From the NCBI GenBank assembly GCA_030591105.1, contig JAUVBS010000188.1:1-5080 (forward strand): 5,080 bases of DNA, in the 5' to 3' direction. Shown in pieces: positions 1 to 5,080 of the stretch. The notes beneath the pieces were generated by a model that saw only the letters and a list, made by a program, of their open reading frames with translations, searched no databases and was not told the origin of the DNA. The translations under genes and the position numbers were made by a program. The stretch's first letter is position 1, and each line of letters opens with the position of its first letter. Source of the DNA: a bacterium. Its GTDB lineage: Bacteria > Krumholzibacteriota > Krumholzibacteriia > LZORAL124-64-63.

Positions 1-560
1 ACGAGGACGGTAACGACTACCCCTCGGCCCTGCACGACGACGGCGTCGAGATCGGTGCCCACTACGGCGCGTTGCGCGCCACGGCGTCGTTACTCGACGG
101 CGACGGTGAAAACGGCGAGAGCTACGCGGCCCGGGCTGTCGTCCGGTTCAATCCCGGTGTGTTCAACCTGGCGCTGGGCACCTCGATCCTGCGCCGCGAG
201 GAGCTGTCAGGTCACCAGCGGGCGGCCGGCGTGTTCGGCTACGCGGCCGTCGGTCCGGTGTCCTGGGTGGTCGAACTAGACGAGACACGTAACGCGACCC
301 GCACCGGAGTCCTCGTCTCCAATGAGCTGGGCTGGGAGGTTGTCCAGGGCTTCACCCTGCGGGCAACTTACAGCTTTCAAGACCCCGACGTCGATCTGAA
401 GACAGGAACCCGTAGCCGTTACGGCGCCGGTTTCGATGCGTTGGCGACGCCGTTCTTCGGGGTGTTGTTGATGGCGAATCAGTACGACTTCCGCGAGGGC
501 GATCTGATCGACGCGAGTGACTATTTCCAGGGCGAGTTGGTACTGCACTTCCTCTACTGA
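1..560 (+). CDS. Outer-membrane beta-barrel (porin-like) protein, C-terminal part
   Basis: This reading frame is open from base 3 and its start lies outside the window; about 186 C-terminal residues are visible. I do not recognise the exact family. The sequence shows many short amphipathic stretches alternating polar and hydrophobic residues, separated by acidic or glycine-rich turns (for example VEIGAHYGALRATASL, AARAVVRFNP, VFNLALGTSIL, GFTLRATYSFQDPD, FGVLLMANQYDF). It ends in ELVLHFLY, a hydrophobic final strand with a terminal aromatic residue, as expected of the C-terminal strand that the BAM complex recognises. These features support an outer-membrane barrel, probably a porin or channel. 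The stop is 15 bp before the yceI-like gene, so the two are probably cotranscribed. No transported substrate can be named; alternatives are any DUF-type barrel, or the barrel of a porin-cytochrome complex whose other parts lie upstream. Confidence 0.72.
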   Translation, partial: EDGNDYPSALHDDGVEIGAHYGALRATASLLDGDGENGESYAARAVVRFNPGVFNLALGTSILRREELSGHQRAAGVFGYAAVGPVSWVVELDETRNATRTGVLVSNELGWEVVQGFTLRATYSFQDPDVDLKTGTRSRYGAGFDALATPFFGVLLMANQYDFREGDLIDASDYFQGELVLHFLY

Positions 561-575
561 TATGGGAGAGCACTC

Positions 576-1250
576 ATGAAATATAGATGGCGAATCGCGG
601 TGGCGGCGTTCGTGGCGGCGACCGTTTCGGTGGCGGCGGTGGGGTCGGTGGTTTCCGCCGCGGCATCGACGGCAGCGTTGGCGGAGTTCATCGTCACACC
701 GGGAGCCGACGGTAATGAAGTGGTATTCGAGTCGAAGGCCACCCTCGAATCATTCAAAGGCAAGACCGACCGCGTTTCGGGAACCATCACGGCCGACCTG
801 TCCGATCTGACCGACACGGTTGCCGTACGGATAGTCGTCGAGCTGGCGAGCTTCGATACCGGTATCGGCAAGCGCAACGGGCACATGCGCGACAACCATC
901 TCGAAACAGACCAATACCCCGAGGCGGTTTTTACCGCCGACCGCGTCGTCGCAACCACCGCACCGGCTCTCGGCCCTGGCCAGACGGCGATCGTGCGCCT
1001 GGCTGGCAGCATGGACCTGCACGGTGTCGTGCGCGACGGCGAGTACGAGGTGCAGCTGACGCTCGAGGAAAGCGGTGTCTTGCTCGTTGTGGCCGAATTC
1101 GTGGTGAGCCTGGAGGACCACGCGATCAAGCGCCCCAAATTCTTGATCATGAAGCTGGCGGATGAGCAGAAGATTTCGGTCACGTTCAGGGCAACCCCCA
1201 GTGAAGAAATGGCCCGTGCAGAGCAGAGCCGTGAGGGGACGCAGAAGTGA
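576..1250 (+). CDS. YceI-family periplasmic lipid-binding protein
   Basis: The 224-residue product starts with a basic n-region (MKYRWR) and a long Ala/Val hydrophobic stretch to about residue 30, followed by a possible signal-peptidase I site near ALA-36/E-37. The mature part carries YceI hallmarks: FESKATLESFKGKTDRVSG (about 51-69), then a segment near 101-119 with R-D-N-H-L and Y-P-E-A-V-F, and the late IKRPKF and KISVTF strands. YceI proteins are lipocalin-like barrels that bind polyisoprenoids such as quinones in the periplasm. Length is slightly above the usual ~190 residues because of the signal region and a polar tail after residue 209. The ATG is preceded by GGGAG (564-568) at 7 nt spacing. 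The gene sits 15 bp after the barrel gene and shares a 4-bp GTGA overlap with the cytochrome gene, so translational coupling is likely. A role in quinone or isoprenoid handling for the neighbouring cytochromes is inference. Confidence 0.9.
   Translation: MKYRWRIAVAAFVAATVSVAAVGSVVSAAASTAALAEFIVTPGADGNEVVFESKATLESFKGKTDRVSGTITADLSDLTDTVAVRIVVELASFDTGIGKRNGHMRDNHLETDQYPEAVFTADRVVATTAPALGPGQTAIVRLAGSMDLHGVVRDGEYEVQLTLEESGVLLVVAEFVVSLEDHAIKRPKFLIMKLADEQKISVTFRATPSEEMARAEQSREGTQK
1233..1238 (+). promoter_or_regulatory. Ribosome binding site for the cytochrome GTG start
   Basis: GAGGGG lies inside the end of the yceI-like gene, 8 nt before a GTG at 1247 whose last two bases form part of the yceI TGA stop (GTGA). 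This spacing favours translation starting at the overlap. A competing internal ATG at 1298 has only a weak GGGA (1286-1289) before it. Confidence 0.5.
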
Positions 1251-1699
1251 AGGGCGAGGGACTGGCCGGTGTTGATCCGGTCGCCGGGAATTGCGTGATG
1301 CGTCTTGCACCGCTCGCTATCGCGCTGCTGGCGATCGTCGGTTGTGCCGACCTGGGCGACGAACCGCCCAACGGCGCTCCGCCCATGCCGACGGTCTCTT
1401 TCGCTGACGACTTGCAGCCGATTTTCAACATCGACTGCGCAAATTGCCACACCAACGGTGCCACCAATGGTGGACTCGATCTGAACGAAGGCGCCAGTTA
1501 CCTGAACCTGGTCGGTGTCGCTTCGCCGAGCTTCGGGACTGTCCGCGTCGTCGCGGGGGAGCCGGACTCATCGTTCCTATATCAGAAACTCACCGGTACC
1601 CAGAGCGACGGATCGATGATGCCGCCGCCCGGGTTGCTGACGGCGGACAAACAGGAACTCGTCCGCGTCTGGATCGCCGAAGGAGCGCAAGACAACTAG
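1247..1699 (+). CDS. Small c-type cytochrome, probable lipoprotein
   Basis: The product is 150 residues from GTG-1247 or 133 from ATG-1298. From 1298 it begins MRLAPLAIALLAIVGC, a textbook lipoprotein signal with lipobox I-V-G-C and Ala at +2, which predicts an outer-membrane lipoprotein. From 1247 an unusual 17-residue extension precedes it. Using the 1247 numbering, the haem-binding motif C-A-N-C-H is at 64-68 after DDLQPIFNIDC, and MMPPP at 124-128 offers the distal Met ligand. The order 'F-x-x-I-x-x-x-C-x-x-C-H ... G-S-M-M-P-P' and the closing helix with VWIAEGAQDN match the small cytochrome c domain common in planctomycete-type and FCB lipoproteins. The role would be single-electron transfer at the envelope. 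It overlaps the yceI-like gene by 4 bp and lies 44 bp before the next CXXCH protein gene. The family call is firm; the start and redox partner are not. Confidence 0.85.
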   Translation: MKGEGLAGVDPVAGNCVMRLAPLAIALLAIVGCADLGDEPPNGAPPMPTVSFADDLQPIFNIDCANCHTNGATNGGLDLNEGASYLNLVGVASPSFGTVRVVAGEPDSSFLYQKLTGTQSDGSMMPPPGLLTADKQELVRVWIAEGAQDN

Positions 1700-1732
1700 C
1701 CCGGATCACTAATGGATCATCGCCCCCAACCT

Positions 1733-1737
1733 GGAGG
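1733..1737 (+). promoter_or_regulatory. Ribosome binding site deciding the start at 1744
   Basis: GGAGG sits 6 nt before ATG-1744. The same frame stays open upstream to 1444, but that part overlaps the cytochrome gene and encodes an Arg-rich, non-native-looking peptide. This site together with the signal peptide that follows fixes the true start. Confidence 0.8.
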
Positions 1738-1743
1738 AACATC

Positions 1744-2649
1744 ATGTTACCAAGGATAATACACCGATTAGACCGGACGGCTCACCGCGGCGCCGCGCCT
1801 GGCGTGCGAGCGCTGTGCGTCCTCGCGTTCGGTTTGGTCAGTCTGCTCGCCGGTTCGGTCTTCGCGTTCAGCAGCGGTCCGCTCGACGGCCTTACCAACG
1901 CGCCGGGTGAAGGAAACTGCACCCAGTGCCACAGCACTTTCCCGCTCAACTCGGGCGACGGATCGTTGGCCATGGCCGGCATCGGCGCGACCTACCTGCC
2001 GGGACAAACCTATACCCTCGAGGTGACCCTCGCCGACCCGCAGGCGATGCGGTGGGGCTTCGAGTTCACGATCCTGAACGAAGCTGGCGACAGCGTCGGA
2101 CAGATCTCGCCGGTCGACGGTACGACCCAGACGTCGTCGGACGGAAACCGCGACTACGCCAAGCACACTTCGGCCGGCACCTTCCCCGGCACTCTCGATT
2201 CGCACACCTGGCAGGTCCAGTGGATCGCACCGGAATTCGCCACCGGTGAGGTGACGCTGTACGTCGCCGGCAACGCAGCCAACAACAACGGCAGCACTTC
2301 GGGCGACCGGATCTACGCGACCAGCTTCGTGTTCGGCGAGGAGAATGTGGTCGGAGTCGGCGATCTGCCGCTCGCGTCGCAATTATTGCCCAACTATCCC
2401 AACCCCTTCAACCCGGCGACGACGATCAGCTTCGAGCTACCGTCCGACCAGGCGGTTCGCCTGACGATCTACACCGTCAGCGGCCGCAGGATCGACACGC
2501 TGATCGACGGCCAGCGCTTCGCCGGACTGAACGAGGTCCGTTGGGACGGAACCGATTGGGCCGGCCGCGCGGTACCGTCGGGAACTTATCTGTACCAACT
2601 CCAGACCGGACAGGCGGTTGCAACACGGCGGATGGTACTCGTGCGGTAA
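1744..2649 (+). CDS. Secreted choice-of-anchor V domain protein with CXXCH motif and C-terminal FlgD-like/T9SS-type sorting domain
   Basis: The 301-residue product has a long basic n-region (1-22), a hydrophobic core (23-37) and a likely cleavage after V-F-A at 41. The mature start FSSGPLDGLTNAPGEGNCTQCH contains C-T-Q-C-H at 59-63, a haem c type motif typical of the 'choice-of-anchor V' domain. The domain continues with a beta-rich body including MRWGFEF (102-108), YAKHTSAGTF (138-147) and AGNAANNNGSTSGD (175-188), all resembling conserved parts of that family as I remember it. After a linker near 200-213, NYPNPFNPATTISFELP (217-233) opens a FlgD Ig-like / T9SS type A sorting domain that ends in PSGTYLYQLQTG and RRMVLVR. 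This predicts export across the outer membrane and surface attachment or release. The function of the N-terminal domain is unknown; haem attachment is probable but unproven. It is the last gene before the terminator at 2688. Confidence 0.85.
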   Translation: MLPRIIHRLDRTAHRGAAPGVRALCVLAFGLVSLLAGSVFAFSSGPLDGLTNAPGEGNCTQCHSTFPLNSGDGSLAMAGIGATYLPGQTYTLEVTLADPQAMRWGFEFTILNEAGDSVGQISPVDGTTQTSSDGNRDYAKHTSAGTFPGTLDSHTWQVQWIAPEFATGEVTLYVAGNAANNNGSTSGDRIYATSFVFGEENVVGVGDLPLASQLLPNYPNPFNPATTISFELPSDQAVRLTIYTVSGRRIDTLIDGQRFAGLNEVRWDGTDWAGRAVPSGTYLYQLQTGQAVATRRMVLVR

Positions 2650-2687
2650 TCGCGCTGCCGTCAGAACTACGATGTCACCAGAATGTG

Positions 2688-2721
2688 AAAAGGCCCCGGA
2701 GTTGTCGCTCCGGGGTCTTTT
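2688..2721 (+). terminator. Intrinsic terminator after the envelope operon
   Basis: A 14-bp stem (left arm 2688-2701, right arm 2708-2721, one G-U pair) closes a 6-nt loop TTGTCG. The GC-rich core CCCCGGAG/CTCCGGGG is flanked by AAAA on the left and TTTT on the right, so it could also work from the opposite strand. It lies 39 bp after the stop of the sorting-domain protein and separates that gene from the peptidase gene. Confidence 0.88.
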
Positions 2722-2789
2722 GAGGTGGCAGGCCGGCGGCGCGCGGTGCTAAGTTCGCCATGCCGTGATACCGCAAGAGTCCGCCACAC

Positions 2790-2829
2790 CTGGGCGCGGT
2801 AGCCAGCGAACGATCCGGCCCGCGCCCGG
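2790..2829 (+). other. GC-rich hairpin in the leader of the peptidase gene
   Basis: GGGCGCGG (2792-2799) can pair perfectly with CCGCGCCC (2820-2827). It can be extended by a U-G and a C-G pair to 10 bp, around a 20-nt loop. The structure ends 7 nt before the Shine-Dalgarno sequence of the peptidase gene. It might affect translation or transcript stability. It matches no riboswitch consensus I know, and in GC-rich DNA it may be incidental. The rest of 2722-2836 shows no gene, and I could not find a convincing promoter there. Confidence 0.4.
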
Positions 2830-2836
2830 CCTGCCC

Positions 2837-2841
2837 GGAGG
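2837..2841 (+). promoter_or_regulatory. Ribosome binding site deciding the peptidase start
   Basis: GGAGG is 7 nt before ATG-2849, which is immediately followed by a second in-frame ATG. The frame is open upstream to a GTG at 2765, but those 28 residues (Pro/Arg-rich) precede the signal peptide and are unlikely to be translated. Confidence 0.8.
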
Positions 2842-2848
2842 AACACTG

Positions 2849-4123
2849 ATGATGCGATCGATGATCTGCTGCGCAATGGCTTTGGTCGTACTGCTGGGCG
2901 CCGCCGCTACCCTGGCCGACAACCCCCAGCCCATCTACAGGGACGCCAACGAGTACCCCGTCCTGGACGAGATCATCGCCGCCCGCGAGAGCCAGCAGGC
3001 TGTCGCCGACTCGTTGCAGGCGGTCATCGACCAGCGCTACGCCGACGAGGCGGAAGCCGCCGACGAGGCCGAGCAGTCATTGCGCGTGGACTTCTCAGGT
3101 ATCAATAAACCGTCGGGCCCGGAGGCCTTCGGCGAGACACCCTTCTACTTCCCGCCGTCACCGCAGTACTACACCGGCACCTGCTGGGCGTTCTGCTCAA
3201 CTTCCTTCCTGGAGTCCGAGGTCGCGCGCCTGCACGGCAAGCAGGTCAAGCTGTCGGAGATGTTCACCGTCTACTGGGCTTACGTGGAGAAAGCCCGCCG
3301 CTTCGTGCGCGAGCAGGGCCACTCCGTCGTGGCCGAGGGCGGGCAAGACGGCGACACCATCGCCATACTGCATCTCTACGGCGCGGTGCCGGCGGAGTCG
3401 TACCGCGGCATCCTCAATCCCGACGGACGCTTCGACCACACGCCCATGATCCGGGAGCTGAAAAGCTACCTTAAGTGGATCGAAGAGGGCGGGCACTGGA
3501 ACGAGGAGATCGTCGTGGCCAACGTGCGGCGGATCCTGGACAGCCACCTGGGCACACCGCCCGAGACCTTCGTCCACGACGACGTCAACTACACGCCGCG
3601 CACGTTCTGCGACGATGTTCTCCAACTGGATCCCGATGACTACGTTTCCTGCATCAGCACCATGACCGAACCGTTCTACACCTACGGACTGCTGGACGTG
3701 ACCGACAACTGGCGCCGGGAGGAGAACTACTTCAACCTGCCCCTGGAAGATTTCTACAAGGTGATCAGGGAGTCGATCCCAGCGGGCTACACGGTGACTA
3801 TCGGTGGTGACAACAGCGAACCGGGCCTGGACGGCCTCGAGGATTGCGCCGTCATTCCCAGCTGGGACATTCCGGCCAAGTACATCGACCAGGGCAGCCG
3901 CGAGTTCCGCATCGACAACGGCACGACCGGTGACGACCACGGTATCCATGTCGTCGGCTACAAGCGAATCAAGGGTGTCGACTGGTTCTTGATCAAGGAC
4001 TCGAACCGCAGTAGTAGACTCGGGACCTACCAGGGCTATTACTTTTTCACCGGCGACTACATCCGCCTGAAGATGCTGAATTTCCTGGCGCACAAGGACC
4101 GGCTGGAAGGTCTGCTGCCGTAG
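2849..4123 (+). CDS. Exported C1 family (papain-fold, bleomycin-hydrolase-like) cysteine peptidase
   Basis: The 424-residue product begins with a signal peptide (MMRSMICCAMALVVLLGAAATLA, probable cleavage before D24). A highly charged Ala/Glu-rich segment follows (about 40-78), likely helical or coiled-coil and perhaps pro-region-like. The catalytic domain opens with SPQYYTGTCWAF: Gln106 is exactly six residues before Cys112, the spacing of the oxyanion Gln and nucleophile in papain. LSEMF (135-139) and EGGQDGDT (163-170) match C1B-type peptidases. The catalytic His is His364 in DDHGIHVVGY. The usual Asn of 'K-N-S-W-G' is replaced in IKDSNRSS: Asp384 aligns with it, and Asn386 is two residues later. 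The ~250-residue Cys-His gap fits bleomycin hydrolase-like rather than papain-like enzymes. No C-terminal sorting domain is present, so a periplasmic location is likely. The gene is isolated between two terminators. Peptidase fold is confident; substrate is unknown. Confidence 0.87.
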   Translation: MMRSMICCAMALVVLLGAAATLADNPQPIYRDANEYPVLDEIIAARESQQAVADSLQAVIDQRYADEAEAADEAEQSLRVDFSGINKPSGPEAFGETPFYFPPSPQYYTGTCWAFCSTSFLESEVARLHGKQVKLSEMFTVYWAYVEKARRFVREQGHSVVAEGGQDGDTIAILHLYGAVPAESYRGILNPDGRFDHTPMIRELKSYLKWIEEGGHWNEEIVVANVRRILDSHLGTPPETFVHDDVNYTPRTFCDDVLQLDPDDYVSCISTMTEPFYTYGLLDVTDNWRREENYFNLPLEDFYKVIRESIPAGYTVTIGGDNSEPGLDGLEDCAVIPSWDIPAKYIDQGSREFRIDNGTTGDDHGIHVVGYKRIKGVDWFLIKDSNRSSRLGTYQGYYFFTGDYIRLKMLNFLAHKDRLEGLLP

Positions 4124-4150
4124 GAAGAGGGCGGTCCGGCCGTTTTCTTT
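4124..4150 (+). terminator. Probable intrinsic terminator after the peptidase gene
   Basis: Directly after the stop codon, 4124-4134 can pair with 4140-4150 (11 bp, about four of them G-U) around a 5-nt loop TCCGG. The 3' arm ends in the T-rich tract TTTTCTTT. The core G-C pairs are few (GCGG with the CCG side), so it is weaker than the terminator at 2688, but its position and U-tract fit the role. Confidence 0.6.
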
Positions 4151-4237
4151 GTTGGCGTGGCCGCGGCGTGCGGCTTAATCTTGGCGCCTGGCACGGAGGC
4201 TACGCATCGTGCTAGGCGCGCCCGTTGCCGTAACCAC

Positions 4238-4241
4238 GAGG
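4238..4241 (+). promoter_or_regulatory. Ribosome binding site for the symporter gene
   Basis: GAGG lies 6 nt before ATG-4248. An alternative in-frame ATG at 4242 touches this motif directly and would leave no spacer, so 4248 (MEFLTDL) is preferred. Confidence 0.6.
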
Positions 4242-4247
4242 ATGCCG

Positions 4248-5080
4248 ATGGAATTCTTGACCGATCTCGCTGCGAACCTCTCGGGCGCGATCTGGGGCTG
4301 GCCCGACGTTTTTCCGTTGATGGTCGCCGCTCTACTGATCACCGGCCTGTTTACCACAGTCTCGCTGCGCTTTATCCAGCTGCGTAAGCTGAAGCTCAGC
4401 CTCGATGTAATACGGGGTCGCTACGACGACCCGCAGCACGCCGGTGACCTCAGTCACTTCCAGGCGTTGACCACGGCGCTTTCAGCCACCGTCGGCATCG
4501 GTAACATTGCCGGCGTGGCCATCGCCATGCACTACGGCGGGCCGGGAGCGTTGTTCTGGATGTGGGTCACTGCGGTTTTCGGTATGGCGCTCAAATATGC
4601 CGAGTGCACCCTGTCCGTGAAGTACCGTACGATCTTGCCCGACGGTTCGGTGGCCGGCGGTCCGATGTACTACATCGAACAAGGTCTGGGTTGGAAACCG
4701 CTCGCGGTCGCTTTCGCGGTCTGCACCATCATCTCGAGCTTCGGCTCGGGCAACAGTATCCAGGCGTTCACCGTCGCCGACCAGATCCGGGCCGACCTGG
4801 GTGTACCGACCTGGATCACCGGTATCGTATCAGCCAGTCTCGTCGCCGCTGTGATCCTCGGCGGGATCAAGCGCATCGGCGCGGTGACCAGCCGCCTCGT
4901 ACCGTACATGGCGGCGATCTACGTGTTCGGGGGGCTGCTGGTACTCGTATTCAACTTGCCGCAAGTGCCGGGCACTCTGGCGTTGATCTTTCAATCGGCG
5001 TTTCAGCCGGCGGCGCAGATCGGCGGTTTCGCCGGCGGCACGTTCATTTTCATGCTGACCTGGGGCGTCAAACGCGGGCT
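4248..5080 (+). CDS. Sodium:alanine/glycine symporter (AGCS family), N-terminal part
   Basis: The frame is open to the window end, giving 277 residues of a family usually 450-550 long, so this is truncation by the window and not a broken gene. AGCS proteins import alanine or glycine with Na+ across the inner membrane. Signature stretches are visible: FQALTTALSATVGIGNIAGV (71-90), GGPGALFWMWVTAVFGMALK (97-116), followed by the VKYR and GGPMYYIEQGLG (138-149) segments. The last bases encode TWGVKRG, the start of the conserved segment that normally continues toward a 'FSNEAG' motif. Hydrophobic segments are apparent around 21-41, 74-96, 99-119, 151-170, 189-206 and 219-237. It starts 124 bp after the peptidase stop, beyond a probable terminator, so it likely has its own promoter, though none is clear. 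The substrate (alanine versus glycine) cannot be told from this part. Confidence 0.95.
   Translation, partial: MEFLTDLAANLSGAIWGWPDVFPLMVAALLITGLFTTVSLRFIQLRKLKLSLDVIRGRYDDPQHAGDLSHFQALTTALSATVGIGNIAGVAIAMHYGGPGALFWMWVTAVFGMALKYAECTLSVKYRTILPDGSVAGGPMYYIEQGLGWKPLAVAFAVCTIISSFGSGNSIQAFTVADQIRADLGVPTWITGIVSASLVAAVILGGIKRIGAVTSRLVPYMAAIYVFGGLLVLVFNLPQVPGTLALIFQSAFQPAAQIGGFAGGTFIFMLTWGVKRG

Noticed and set aside
600..655. GTGGCGGCG-like near repeats in the start of the yceI-like gene
   Set aside because: They encode the Ala/Val-rich signal peptide, so low codon complexity explains them.
554..1450. Long minus-strand open frame of 298 codons opposite the yceI-like and cytochrome genes
   Set aside because: It lies antisense to two well-supported genes, its translation is Ser/Thr/Arg-rich without recognisable domains, and GC-rich coding DNA often leaves such open antisense frames.
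1444..1743. Upstream extension of the choice-of-anchor V protein frame
   Set aside because: It overlaps the cytochrome gene in another frame, is Arg-rich, and sits before a good ribosome binding site and signal peptide at 1744.
1700..1743. Possible terminator between the cytochrome gene and the sorting-domain gene
   Set aside because: Only a short repeated GGATCA is present, with no inverted-repeat stem and no T tract, so readthrough is more likely.
2720..2755. Possible promoter before the peptidase gene (TTGAGG and TGCTAAGTT)
   Set aside because: The spacer between the candidate -35 and -10 is about 24 bases and the -10 matches only three of six consensus bases.
3197..4093. Minus-strand open frame of 298 codons opposite the peptidase gene
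   Set aside because: It is fully antisense to the peptidase, whose catalytic motifs are clear. The antisense translation is Val/Asp/Ala-rich and follows from the GC-rich codon pattern.
4189..4206. Possible sigma-54 promoter (TGGCACGG...) before the symporter gene
   Set aside because: The -24 like TGGCAC is present, but the -12 element does not carry GC at the required 10-base spacing.

Overview
The window comes from a Gram-negative bacterium with GC-rich DNA (about 60% by eye). It encodes an outer-membrane barrel C-terminus, an apparent outer-membrane lipoprotein and several signal peptides. One protein ends in an FlgD-like / type IX secretion (T9SS) type A-like sorting domain with the hallmark NYPNPFNPATTISFELP. 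That tail, combined with high GC, points to the FCB superphylum or a neighbouring candidate phylum (for example Krumholzibacteriota, Eisenbacteria or Latescibacteria). The taxonomic placement is inference from one domain and base composition. All supported genes lie on the + strand.

Bases 1-2721 look like the 3' part of one operon of exported proteins: the C-terminal part of an outer-membrane beta-barrel (1-560), a YceI-family periplasmic lipid-binding protein (576-1250), a small c-type cytochrome lipoprotein that overlaps yceI by 4 bp (1247-1699), and a secreted protein with a 'choice-of-anchor V' type CXXCH domain plus a C-terminal sorting domain (1744-2649). A strong intrinsic terminator at 2688-2721 closes the unit. 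The set covers periplasm, outer membrane and probably cell surface. It combines one likely isoprenoid/quinone-binding protein with two CXXCH proteins, which suggests a small envelope redox module, though its substrate cannot be read from the sequence.

Bases 2722-4150 hold a separate single-gene unit: a 199-base gap after the previous stop, containing the terminator and a GC-rich leader hairpin, then an exported papain-fold (C1/bleomycin-hydrolase-like) cysteine peptidase (2849-4123), followed by a probable U-rich terminator. Gln, Cys and His of the catalytic set are in place, but the usual Asn position reads Asp.

From 4248 to the window end is the first ~277 residues of a sodium:alanine/glycine (AGCS) symporter, cut off by the window edge. 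No RNA genes, mobile elements, CRISPR arrays or long repeats were seen.
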